DNA from: Guillardia theta CCMP2712
Lineage: Eukaryota; Cryptophyceae; Pyrenomonadales; Geminigeraceae
Assembly: GCF_000315625.1 (NCBI RefSeq)
Contig: NW_005434628.1
Coordinates: 38,445-98,722 of the forward strand
Direction: 5' to 3'
Length of the DNA stretch: 60,278 nucleotides
The notes beneath the pieces were generated by a model. It worked only from the letters and a program-made list of their open reading frames with translations. It searched no databases and was not told the origin of the DNA. Shown in pieces: positions 1-13,761 of this stretch. Positions within the stretch are counted from its first letter, which is position 1; every line of letters starts with the position of its first letter. The translations under genes were made by a program, and so were the position numbers.

Positions 1-235
1 ATGCTAGGATGTGAGACCCAAGCATCCAGACATGAGAGGACCTTAGCAAGACGGCTAGGAAAGACCCCCTCTTCGTCCCATACGCTACATTGGCCGCCTG
101 CCACGTAAGTCGTCTTGGTTTACAGGAGAGTTTTTGTTAACTCGGCGCTATCTGACTGGCACGGCTGGCATACGTTCCATCCTCCCCCCGAGTTTCTGAA
201 ATAGTACGTTACATCGGACGTCAGAAAGTCACGCA
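1..235 (-). mobile_element. Partial copy of MITE-like repeat family A
   Basis: Bases 1-60 and about 109-172 are the reverse complement of blocks found at 5990-6135, and partly at 1200-1345 and 30330-30400. A shared core is 'cctagccgtcttgctaaggt' on the other strand. No transposase is visible. The copy is cut by the window edge, so its ends and target site duplication cannot be seen. Confidence 0.65.
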
Positions 236-245
236 AACAAGAATG

Positions 246-1002
246 TCAGCAGATCCAAGTCAAGATACGACGATACAACGTCAAGTTCACAGTCATGCTG
301 AGTGGGCAATAACCATTCAAGGATTGTCCATTCTGAAGAAGATTTTCATGCAGGGCTATTAGATGTGCAGTAAAGAGATAAGGGAGATGCATAGCGAGCT
401 GATGCAATGACGAGAGAAGGAGGATAAGATAAGAGAGTCTGAGGAGAGAACTTCGGAGTTCAGATAACAGAGAGAGAGAGAGAGAGAGAGCGTGCCCGCC
501 GGCATTTGAAGACCAAAAGATAAATTTTGAACCGTAAAGAACTTGTGACCAGAGATTGCTGCCGCGAGATTGGAACATCCGTTTCAAGGCATCTGAAGAT
601 TGTTGTGCAGTAGTACCTTGTTCGCCGATCCAGAAGTAGCTCCAGTTATGCATGCCACAGCCTAGCTCCATGACATGAAACTTCCGCCAGATCTCCTGGT
701 AGTTCCATTTGATCCTACTCAAAGATCAAGAAAAATAAGAATCGAATCAGCTTCAAGTGCGTTTCCGACACACGGTTAAGCAGATATTCGACCGACCAAT
801 CTGGCTGGGGAAGGCTTGTTTTTCCTATTCGAAGATCAATCAAACAAATTGAGGCTGAGATGAGAGGCCTAAACAACTTGCGGCTAGAGAGAGAGCCTGA
901 TTGAAGAGAGGAGTCATCCGAATTTGTAAGGCTTGAATTGCATGAATTTTCGACAGTAACGAAACGATACCAAGAAAGAAAAAACTCCAGTAAACAATTC
1001 AA
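246..1002 (-). CDS. Partial hypothetical protein, two or more exons
   Basis: Two minus-strand reading frames (about 715-1002, then 246-720) join across a plausible 50-60 nt intron with acceptor TTTGAGTAG. The joined text reads DWSVEYLLNRV then IKWNYQEIWRKFHVMELGCG. It has the amino acid mix of a real protein, with many W, Y and F. 'VMELGCG' recalls a methyltransferase motif I, but no other motif supports that and I do not assign a function. A GA microsatellite at 466-490 lies at the end of the second frame. The gene is squeezed between two copies of repeat family A and may be a remnant. Confidence 0.4.
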
Positions 1003-1052
1003 CTAACCAAATATAAGATCAACATGATTAGCGCCGGCTCCCAGGCTTGTCC

Positions 1053-1461
1053 GATTGACGGAATACAAGTTTGTTAGACTTGTACTAGTCCAAAGTCACG
1101 CAGACATCACATCGACCTTCGTTGTAACAAGACAGTTTTTGCTCAAGACCGAGTTTAATGCACACAAAACCAGAATTGAGGAGCACATGAGAGATAGACT
1201 GTATGCTAGGATGTGAGACCCAAGCAAAACTCTCCTGTAAACCAAGACGACTGACGTGTTTCAAGGCCGGGCTGTGTTGACGAAGAGGGGGCTTTCCTAG
1301 CCGTCTTGCTAAGGTCCTCTCATGTCTGGATGCTTGGGTTCACATCCTAGCATACAGTCTATCTCTCATGTGCTCCTCAATTCTGGTTTCGTGTGCATTA
1401 AACTCGGTCTTGAGCAAAAACTGTCTTGTTACAACTAAGTAAGGTCGATGTATTCCGTTAC
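1053..1461. mobile_element. Foldback (long inverted repeat) element, family A
   Basis: The left arm (about 1109-1225) and right arm (about 1330-1451) are near-perfect reverse complements of about 110 bp around a 104-bp loop. The left arm carries an extra 44 bp just inside its end (1066-1109) that the right arm lacks, which includes the 'aagtttgttagacttgtact' terminal motif shared with the copies at 6.2 and 30.2 kb. The loop holds the family core sequence. No coding capacity is seen, so this is a non-autonomous element. Confidence 0.8.
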
Positions 1462-2015
1462 CGGGCCCTGCCGCCGCGCGCTTGTCTGCGCGGCTTCGCG
1501 CGTGGGCTGGCGCGTGCCGGGTCTGCTGACCGTGACACTGCCCGCCCAGTGTCACGGTTCAACACGACGGTTCAACGGCCCCGGGCCCGTTTGTGCAGTT
1601 TCTCGGCGCTGTGGCGCTCACCGTGGCACGGTGTGCTTACCGTACGACGTCGGGTGCGCTATCCCGGCGCCGGCCGGGTCCGATCCGGGCCCGGGGTATG
1701 CGGCGCCGCCGGGCGCGGCCGGGCCCGGGCCGCGGCCATGACTCCCAGTACCGGCGGTCCCGGGGCTGAGGCTCCCGACTCGCCGCCGAGTCGAGCCTCA
1801 CTGAGTGTTCCGTGGCAACCCGGTCAGTGACCGGTCACCGTCACGGCCGGGCCCGGGGTTCCGAGTCATCCCTCTTGCCAGTGTCCTCGTACTGATTTTA
1901 ACTTAACTTTGAGCCACGGTGAAAGGCTGAAGCGCAACTGAAGGCTGCGTCGGCACACTGAGGGCCCGGCGGGCCCGGGCGGGGCAGCCCGGCGCGACTG
2001 TTCCCGGTGCCCGAG
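1462..2015. repeat. GC-rich dispersed block, family B
   Basis: This block is rich in GGGCCCGGGC-type words. A stretch at 1881-1913 (core 'tgtcctcgtactgatttt', then 'aacttaactttgag') recurs at about 41138-41172 inside another GC-rich block. Similar GC-rich DNA flanks the family A copies at 6.2 and 30.2 kb. ORFs across it are low in complexity and I do not call them genes. Confidence 0.6.
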
Positions 2016-2105
2016 AGTTTTAGAAATTTTTAAAGTAGGAGGCCCTTTAAAAATCGTTTTATCTTATCCTCCAGTCGCTATGCGCTCACAAGAGACGCAA
2101 AACTC

Positions 2106-2503
2106 TAGTAGAGAAGAGGAGAGGAGAAGAAGGGAGGAGAGCAGAAGAAGGGAGGAGAGGAGAAGAAGGGAGGAGAGGAGAAGAAGGGAGGAGAGCAGAA
2201 GAAGGGAGGAGAGCAGAAGAAGGGAGGAGAGCAGAAGAAGGGAGGAGAGGAGAAGAAGGGAGGAGAGGAGAAGAAGGGAGGAGAGGAGAAGAAGGGAGGA
2301 GAGCAGAAGAAGGGAGGAGAGCAGAAGAAGGGAGGAGAGCAGAAGAAGGGAGGAGAGGAGAAGAAGGGAGGAGAGCAGAAGAAGGGAGGAGAGCAGAAGA
2401 AGGGAGGAGAGGAGAAGAAGGGAGGAGAGGAGAGGAAGGGAGGAGAGGAGAAGAAGGGAGGAGAGCAGAAGAAGGGAGGAGAGGAGAAGAAGGCAGGAGA
2501 CAA
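2106..2503. repeat. 18-bp purine minisatellite (about 22 copies)
   Basis: The unit is close to 'agaagaagggaggagagg', with a g/c switch at its last base (agagg or agagc). It is almost pure purine on the plus strand. It ends about 100 bp before the start codon of the reductase gene. Open frames through it are repeat artefacts. Confidence 0.95.
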
Positions 2504-2556
2504 GAGGGGAGGAGATAGTTAATTTCGCTTGAATTGTCAGCAACATTTTATCTTGA

Positions 2557-5817
<3,261 letters not shown>

Positions 5818-5984
5818 GTCGTGCAGTGCAAGGCTTCATGATGAGCCGTTAGACGCCGGGATGATTGACATGCGGCATCAGTGATGTCGAAAGGCTCCCA
5901 CTGTCACACAAAGATAGGGCCTAGCCTAATAACACGTGACTTCAAAATAGTTGAAACCAAGACATATTGATCGGACGGATCGCA

Positions 5985-6244
5985 TGCCAGCCGTGCCAGT
6001 CAGATAGCGCCGAGTTAACAAAACTCTCCTGTAAACCAAGACGACCCTGACGTGTTTCGAGGCGGCAATGTAGCTTCCTAGCCGTCTTGCTAAGGTCCTC
6101 TCATGCCTGGATGCTTGGGTTTCACATCCTACTAGCATACAGTCTATCCGAGGCTCTTGTCTTGTTGCACTGCGGCAGCTGAGGTCGATATGATGTCTGC
6201 ATTACTTTGGCGTAGTACAAGTCTAACAAACTTGTGCTCCGTCA
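5985..6244 (+). mobile_element. MITE-like element copy, family A
   Basis: It holds the family core ('cctagccgtcttgctaaggt', 'ggatgcttgggtttcacatc') and the right end 'gtctaacaaacttgtgctcc', the same end as the copy at 30.2 kb. The right terminus is near 6244. The left terminal repeat is missing, so this copy is truncated. GC-rich DNA follows at 6290-6345. Confidence 0.75.
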
Positions 6245-7097
6245 CATATGCCAGTACCGCTGAGCCGCAAACTTGATTTTGCAGTGCAGGCAGGCGGGCC
6301 GCATTGCCAGCGGCTCCGGTCCGGCCCGGCCCGCCCCCCCGCCGGGCAAGTTGACTCTATCCGAGCGAGGCTCTGCAGTATAGAGCGTGTGGGGGGTGGT
6401 CATATACGAGTTCTAGTCGGGTAGAGTGGGTGGGGTCATCGAATACCGAAGAGGCATGGCAGGGTTGGTTAAACATGTTGCAGAGAAAAAGGAAGGAAGG
6501 GAAGGGAGAGAGAGGAGAGGGAAGGGAAGGGGGAATGGAAAGGAAAGAGAGAAAAGGGAAACGAGGGTCATGGCAAGAAGTACATGCGGGAGTAGCGACA
6601 TACTGATTGTGTTCAATGGATGATGGTTGCAGCGTGGAACAGAGCAGTGACAGGGAGGGGACGGAAAGGGGAGACGGTTGGGAAAGTGAAAAGGAACTGG
6701 AAGTTTCAGAACAGAAGTGATTAAAGAAAGATGACTCTCCTGGATCGATTACCTCTCCTTTTCTGACAACGTGCTTCTCACAGATGATTTGGACTAAATT
6801 GTTGCGGACAATGCTCCCCGTGAACGCGCCATTGTCAGACAACGCTATGATGACGCAAGAAGATGTAAGATGATCTCCCTGCAGTCGATGCGTCTTCATT
6901 GACTTGTTTCTTGGCTCTCAATACTGACTTGGGTGGACGTAGACGAGGGTGAGTTTTGTCATTGTCGCAGCTTTGTGAGGTTGACTTGTCGTATTTCAGA
7001 TGCAGGAGGTCTGCACAGGCTCCACCTGCGTCCACGCGCTCAACGTTGAGGTTCGCGTTTGGCTGTGATGAGCAGAGGGGGTTAACGGGGCTGCAGA

Positions 7098-8825
7098 TCA
7101 TTCCTCCCAAGAGTCAGCAGGAGCCAGAGGAAGCTCACGCGTCGCGACATTCCTTTCATTAGGGTTGAGCATAAACTCGTTTAGCCTCATGGGGTTCCAA
7201 TGGACTCGTCACCTTGTCTCAGCTCTCTTATAGAAGAGCAAGTTTGCCTTCACGGCCATCACGAGCTTCTCGCTGACGGGTCGGCATGTCTCGCAGATTA
7301 CCTCAACCCAGCTGCGGCGTCTCAGCGGTGTATCACCTCAAGGATCTTTGACTGACCTGCTTGATTTGTTCTTCACGTACACAACATACTTGTGCTTGCT
7401 GGTCCAGCGTCAAGCTTGCTTGAAGTCTGAGTGGCTAACCACCTGCTCTTGTCGTGAACGATGACTGCGTAGAGCTGATACGTCGCGTTGCTGCCCCCTG
7501 TTGACATGGTGATGGAGGATACCAAGAAAGTGAGATGACCAGCGGCTCGAGTGCTTCCGTTGACTGAGAGCAGCTGGGGAAACATGACAAACTTTCGCTC
7601 GCGGGCATAAGATAAAGTCCTGCGAGTTGTTGAGGCTGAGGGGAAGAAAGTTGGAGGATGAATCACTCAGATCTCGACACATGCAAGCACAGGATGGGAG
7701 GAAATCGCCGAGGGTCGACGCGCTGCGACTCGTTGAGACAGTGGAATGAGAGCATACGCTGACCATGATGATGTTCGTCGAGTTGCAGGCCGGACATGCA
7801 AGGGCAGCATCTGGCAGCAGACGATCACCACGAGCAGGGAGAAACATGTGGAGTGGAGGGAGGAGGAATAAGGGAGAGAGATTGAGGAAAGGCAGGAGAA
7901 GCAGGGAGGAAGGGGCGGGGAGAGAGGAAAGGAGTCAGAAAGCGGAAGTGGAGGGTCAGAAAGGGGAAGGAGATACAGAAATGGGGCGAAGGGGAGGGGG
8001 GGCAGCAAGACAAACTGACCCGAGATGCGCGAAGATGAGCTGAACATGTGGGAAAGCGAGTCTTGGACCTATAAATCTGTCAAAGAGATGAGGAAGGGAG
8101 GCAGCAGGAGACGTCAAAGATGCCCGAGTCGAGGAAGAGAGAGAGGTATCGAAACCTGAGCTGTCCGTCAACAACTTCCCTCCTCTTGTCTCCTCCTCAC
8201 TTGACTCTCCGTGAAAACGTCTCGTGGCACTCAGTACATTTGAGCTGATAGCGAAGCCGACCCACGAAAGTTTCTTCCACAAACGACCTGCAGTAGCAGC
8301 AGCATGTGGGTCACATCGGGCGGTCAGGTCGGGCCATGGACCCTAGGAGGGATGAACTCTGCACGTGCACAAGAGTCTCTTCTCGTCGCAACGTCGCCAG
8401 GAGGTGATGGAAGAACTTGAGAGGAGTCGGCTGAGCGCTCGAGAAGTTGACCTTGCGTGCCGGTGAGACGAGCAGAAGAGAGGAACTGAGACCTTGGCAA
8501 GCAGCTCAGGCTCGCAACATTCATCGTCGATCTTAGAGAACATGGAGGACACTTGCAGCTTGTTGCGCGTGAGACTCTCACTCGACTCTCAACTTCTCCC
8601 TCACCTCCAGGCAGCAGAGGGCGCAGACCCCCAGGCGTCGGCAGCGCTTGGAGTGGCTGCGGGTGAGGGAAAAGTAGGAGATGGGAGGCGAATGCGCGAG
8701 CACCTATGACCTGCAATGAGATTCGAGAGCGAGCTTGAGAGCGAGGCACATGCCTGAATCACAACATTGGCGAAACAATTCTGATCGTCACAGTGAAGGA
8801 GCCGCGGATTCTCTCTCAAGCTATG
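7098..8825 (-). CDS. Divergent ubiquitin-specific protease (USP/C19 family)
   Basis: This is a multi-exon minus-strand gene. Exons in order read QNCFANVVIQ (catalytic Cys box, Cys codon 8775-8777), HSKRCRRLGVCALCCLE, LQVSSMFSKIDDECCEPELL, a helix with TPLKFFHHLLATLRREE, SFVEETFVGRLRYQLKCTEC with HETFSRR (zinc-ribbon-like CxxC of the fingers), RERKFVMFPQLLSVNG, YQLYAVIVHDKSSKHKYVVY, and finally WVEVICETCRPVSEKLVMAV leading to KANLLFYKR, a typical USP C-terminus. The stop (7098-7100) follows an in-frame splice to NVATRELPLAPADSWEE. The role would be removal of ubiquitin from proteins. The His box is odd: the usual GHYVxYVK reads KHKYVVYVK (His codon 7392-7394). The N-terminus beyond the Cys box is not resolved, and a 29-bp minisatellite lies upstream. 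Possible plain pseudogenisation is not supported, because frames and splice sites are intact. Confidence 0.78.
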
Positions 8826-9079
8826 ATGCCAGTGGAGGAGGAAGTTGGGGTAGCCGCGAGGAGATGGCGTGGGGTCACTGTGGGAAGTCTTGAGGTCGGT
8901 TTGCACTAGACTTTGACTCCGTTGCTGGTAAAACCTGCAGAAGCTTGACAGAGCTCAAGACCCAGGAGGTCCACCTGCTGTAGTCCAGCAGCGATCGAAA
9001 CCTTTGAGGCACAACTGCAGCATGATGCTCCCGCTCCCGGTTGAACTGTCAAGAGTCGAGCATGAGAGCAAGCAGAGGT

Positions 9080-9415
9080 GAGAGTGAGGTACATGAGACC
9101 ATGAGAGTGAGAGTGAGGTACATGAGACCATGAGAGTGAGAGTGAGGTACATGAGACCATGAGAGTGAGAGTGAGGTACATGAGACCATGAGAGTGAGAG
9201 TGAGGTACATGAGACCATGAGAGTGAGAGTGAGGTACATGAGACCATGAGAGTGAGAGTGAGGTACATGAGACCATGAGAGTGCGAGTGAGGTACATGAG
9301 ACCATGAGAGTGCGAGTGAGGTACATGAGACCATGAGAGTGAGAGTGAGGTACATGAGACCATGAGAGTGAGAGTGAGGTATATGAGACCATGAGAGTGA
9401 GAGTGAGGTACATCT
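9080..9415. repeat. 29-bp minisatellite (about 12 copies)
   Basis: The unit is near 'catgagaccatgagagtg' followed by 'agagtgaggta'. Copies are almost identical, with a few g-to-c changes. A 29-bp period rotates all three frames, so the long Ser/His/Leu frames on the minus strand are artefacts. It lies just upstream of the readable part of the minus-strand USP gene. Confidence 0.95.
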
Positions 9416-9671
9416 TTGAGGTCCCTTGTCGCCTTTATCTTCGGGCTTGTCACCACGAGGATCGCGAGCAGCAAGCGAGCGCATGCCATCAACGCGCTTT
9501 CATGGCTGATACGTTCCGACAAAACACCCGCACCGGTGGTAATCCTGGGATTCCGACCGGTACTACATCACAGGATCCGAAACCTGCCAGCACAACTGCA
9601 GTGGAGGGGAGAAGCGACGTGAGGGGAGGTGAGGGGAGGGGAGGGGAGGGAGTGGCGAATCCCTCCCCTCC

Positions 9672-11370
9672 GGCAGTGGCGAGTCGCTTGCGATGACGGG
9701 GAGACGAGGGCGAGTAGAGGAGGGCGAGTAGAGGAGATGATGACAGGCATGGCGAGCTGAGCGAGCTGGCTGTGCTCCCTCGGCGCAGGCTGGCCAGGAG
9801 GGAGGCTCTGGACGAGCTGGGGTATGGGCTGAGGGAGGCGCGGAGGGAGGAGAAGGGGAGAGGAAGCGGGAGGAGGAACGCGGCATGGGAGGAGGAAGAG
9901 CTCCGATGTGATACGGGGGGAGCAGTCAAGCAGGGACGTCAAGACGGCGTGCCTGAGGGAGCCGAGAGCACGGGCGGGAGGGAGCTTGCTGGGTGAGGAA
10001 GGGCTGGGCATAGAGGGCGAGCGTCGCTTGCTTGTACTGCTGCAGGCTGCTACAAGGGAGGGGTCGAGAGGCTCGTCGTCGATCTGCTGCGGGAGAGGCC
10101 AAGGCTGGGCGAGGACGCTGGGTTTGCGGGAGAAAAAGAGACACAAACAGGGAGGGAGGGAGGGAGGAGGGGAGGGAGGGGAAGGGCAAGAGGATGATGA
10201 GGGAGAGGAGCAGAGCAGATGTGTGGATCGGTGTAGAGGCTCTGCATCTGCTTCTTTGTCAGGCTTGCGATGTGTGGTACATGCCCAGGACCGTCACCTC
10301 TGCTCGAGCATCTAGGAAGGCAGTGGGAGCAGGGGCATGGGGAATGAAGGATGTGTGGAGGCAGGAAGGAAGCGAAGCGAAGGAAGAGACCTGAGGAGCG
10401 GGACGGTGATCATGTAGGCATGAGTAAAGACAGACAAGCCAACAGATGTCTCGGAGGAGCCCGACCTCTGCTAGACGGACAGCAGGCGTCTCGAGCTCCT
10501 CTCGCAAGCATCAGGAGCACAGCTGCACGTGGACCGCCAGCAGGCGGAGCGCAAGCCCAGACCCGCGGGAAGCGACAAGCCGAGGAAGCAGGAGCTCCGC
10601 AGCCCAGCGAAGCGACGACCCCCCTGGTTGACGAGCGAGGGAGGTCGGAGACTCGAATCGCAGGGGAAGGGAGGAGGAAGGGATGGGCTGCTGGTCGACT
10701 GTCGCAACCCGCCAGGGGCTCTTGCTGCTCGGACCCTGCCGGGACTCCGCAGCTTGCTCGTGGCACTCCTCCCTCCCTGTGCTCCTGCTTTGATGCAGCC
10801 GTCGCTCCCCTCCCTCCTCTCGTTTGTGACCTTCCTTCTGACCCCTGCCCCCCTCCCCTCTCCTCTCCCTTCTCCTGCTCCTCGCCGACCCGCTCGCCCA
10901 TGTCGTGCTTGTCTGAGGGAGCCGCCTTCCTCGGCGCTTCTTGCAAGCTCCCCCGCCCCCCCGTCTCCCCCGGTGGCCACATCGTGTCATGCTTCACGCG
11001 CTCCTCCCGCTCCGCTGCGCGCGACAGTCGTACGAGGAGCCAGACGGCAGACAAGCAGCGACGCAGCAAGCAACAACCCCAGCAAGCAGAGCAGACGCGT
11101 AGGCAACGAGGGAGAGGCCCAGGCTCGCGGCGCAGGCGGACCCAGGGGAGACTGAGAGCAGCTGTACCCAGCTGCAGCGACAACACGCCAGGCACGTCAA
11201 GTACACGCAGCGCCAGACTCAGAGGTGACACGCTCGAGGCTTCATACATACGATGATACCATCCCGTTCTCGCTCCTCCTCCTCCTCCTCCTCGCGCACC
11301 TACAAGCTCGTCGCGACGCTCCAACCGCTCGCGCAGGGCCTCGCCTCCTCCCTCGCTTCAAGCTTTCTCG
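9672..11370. repeat. Large direct duplication, copy 1
   Basis: From 'ggcagtggcgagtcgcttgc' to 'cctcgcctcctccctcgctt' this block repeats at 12097-13761 with only scattered differences. Copy 1 has extra DNA near 9692-9765 and near 9850-9920 compared with copy 2. Many overlapping open frames exist on both strands, rich in R, S, P and G. I recognise no family and cannot choose a coding frame, so no gene is called. Confidence 0.9.
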
Positions 11371-12096
11371 GTCTCTCAAGCTGCCACGCTGTCCTCCCTC
11401 CCCGGTCTCTCTTCCTCCCCGCCGGCCGGTCCCTGGCCTCTCTGAGTGCTCGTCTTGATGCGCATGCTTAGGTCGCCCCTGGTCGTCCTCGCCCTGCCGC
11501 TCCTCCTCCTCTGCCTCTCTCCTTGCCCCCTCCCTCCAGGCCGGGTCTAGAGGAAGCCGTCCTGCTTGTCCTTCGCCGCCGCCTCTCCGCCTTGCTTGTC
11601 GGCCTCGTGGAGGCACATGGCGAGGACGGGAGGCCTGACCCACCCCCAGAGACAAGGAGGGCGGGAGAGGTGAGCACCCACCTGTGAGAGGAGGAGGAGG
11701 GAGAAAATGCTGGTTCCCCTGTAGCCCCTCAGCCCTTACGCCATCTGTCCTAGCAGCGGAGCTACAGAACCTCCCCTTCCCTCCCCCCCCGCCTGTCTCT
11801 GTACCCTGCCTTTATACCCTCACCCCCTTTTATGCCGTCCCTCCGTCCCCCTACCCCCTTGTCTCTCACTGCCCCCATCCGCCCCTTGTCCCTCGGCTTG
11901 TCGCTCTCCCCGGCTGTCGCTTGGCCTGGCCTGGCCCGTCCTCTTGCCTGGCGAGAGGAGGGCTCTGGTCGGTGCGGCCTCGTGTCTCCTCTCCGGCTCC
12001 TCTCCTCTCGTCCTCTCTTTGTCCACGCCTCTTGTCTCCCCTCCCGCTCCTCGCCGCTTGCTCGTCTGACCTCGGGGATGACGACGCGCTTCGGGC

Positions 12097-13761
12097 AGTG
12101 GCGAGTCGCTTGCAGCTGGCTGTGCTGCCTCGGCGCAGGCTGGCCAGGAGGGAGGCTCTGGACGAGCTGGGGTATGGGCTGAGGGAAGCGCGGAGGGAGG
12201 GGAAGCAGGGACGTCAAGACGGCGTGCCTGAGGGAGCCGAGAGCACGGGCGGGAGGGAGCTTGCTGGGTGAGGAAGGGCTGGGCATAGAGGGCGAGCGTC
12301 GCTTGCTTGTACTGCTGCAGGCTGCTACAAGGGAGGGGTCGAGAGGCTCGTCGTCGATCTGCTGCGGGAGAGGCCAAGGCTGGGCGAGGACGCTGGGCTT
12401 GCGGGAGAAAAAGAGACACAAACAGGGAGGGAGGGAGGGAGGAGGGGAGGGAGGGGAAGGGCAAGAGGATGATGAGGGAGAGGAGCAGAGCAGATGTGTG
12501 GATCGGTGTAGAGGCTCTGCATCTGCTTCTTTGTCAGGCTTGCGATGTGTGGTACATGCCCAGGACCGTCACCTCTGCTCGAGCATCTATGAAGGCAGTG
12601 GGAGCAGGGGCATGGGGAATTGAAGATGTGTGGAGGCAGGAAGGAANNNNNNNNNNNNNNNNNNNNNNNNNNNNNNNNNNNNNNNNNNNNNNNNNNNNNN
12701 NNNNNNNNNNNNNNNNNNNNNNNNNNNNNNNNNNNNNNNNNNNNNNAGACCTGAGGAGTCGCTATGGCACTACCACTGCGATAAAGACAGACAAGCCAAC
12801 AGATGTCTCGGAGGAGCCCGACCTCTGCTAGACGGACAGCAGGCGTCTCGAGCTCCTCTCGCAAGCATCAGGAGCACAGCTGCACGTGGACCGCCAGCAG
12901 GCGGAGCGCAAGCCCAGACCCGCGGGAAGCGACAAGCCGAGGAAGCAGGAGCTCCGCAGCCCAGCGAAGCGACGACCCCCCTGGTTGACGAGCGAGGGAG
13001 GTCGGAGACTCGAATCGCAGGGGAAGGGAGGAGGAAGGGATGGGCTGCTGGTCGACTGTCGCAACCCACCAGGGGCTCTTGCTGCTCGGACCCTGCCGGG
13101 ACTCCGCAGCTTGCTCGTGGCACTCCTCCCTCACTGTGCTCCTGCTTTGATGCAGCCGTCGCTCCCCTCCCTCCTCTCGTTTGTGACCTTCCTTCTGACC
13201 CCTGCCCCCCTCCCCTCTCCTCTCCCTTCTCCTGCTCCTCGCCGACCCGCTCGCCCATGTCGTGCTTGTCTGAGGGAGCCGCCTTCCTCGGCGCTTCTTG
13301 CAAGCTCCCCCGCCCCCCCGTCTCCCCCAGTGGCCACATCGTGTCATGCTTCACGCGCTCCTCCCGCTCCGCTGCGCGCGACAGTCGTACGAGGAGCCAG
13401 ACGGCAGACAAGCAGCGACGCAGCAAGCAACAACCCCAGCAAGCAGAGCAGACGCGTAGGCAACGAGGGAGAGGCCCAGGCTCGCGGCGCAGGCGGACCC
13501 CAGGGGAGACTGAGAGCAGCTGTACCCAGCTGCAGCGACAACACGCCAGGCACGTCAAGTACACGCAGCGCCAGACTCAGAGGTGACACGCTCGAGGCTT
13601 CATACATACGATGATACCATCCCGTTCTCGCTCCTCCTCCTTCTCCTCCTCCTCCTCCTCCTCCTCCTCCTCCTCCCCCTCCTTCTCCTCCTCGCGCACC
13701 TACAAGCTCGTCGCGACGCTCCAACCGCTCGCGCAGGGCCTCGCCTCCTCCCTCGCTTCAA
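12097..13761. repeat. Large direct duplication, copy 2 (contains assembly gap)
   Basis: This matches 9672-11370. A CTC microsatellite at about 13628-13690 is expanded compared with copy 1 (11271-11295). At 13762 the similarity ends abruptly and ordinary AT-richer sequence follows. Between the copies, 11371-12096 is unique C/T-rich DNA with no gene I can support. Confidence 0.9.
12647..12746. other. Assembly gap (100 N)
   Basis: There are exactly 100 N inside duplication copy 2. The flanks match copy 1 at ...10371 and 10387..., where only 15 bp separate them, so the true gap may be very short. The 100 N look like a placeholder length. Confidence 0.98.

Noticed and set aside
9080-9415. Tandem units of 29 bp as a CRISPR-like array
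   Set aside because: The units are directly adjacent with no unique spacers, and the DNA is eukaryotic.
8906-9522. Three long Ser/His/Leu frames on the minus strand
   Set aside because: All three frames are open because the 29-bp repeat rotates through them; this is a repeat artefact.
9489-11655. Many overlapping 100-300 codon frames on both strands in the duplication
   Set aside because: GC-rich, R/S/P-rich frames in all directions with no conserved motif; no single frame can be preferred.
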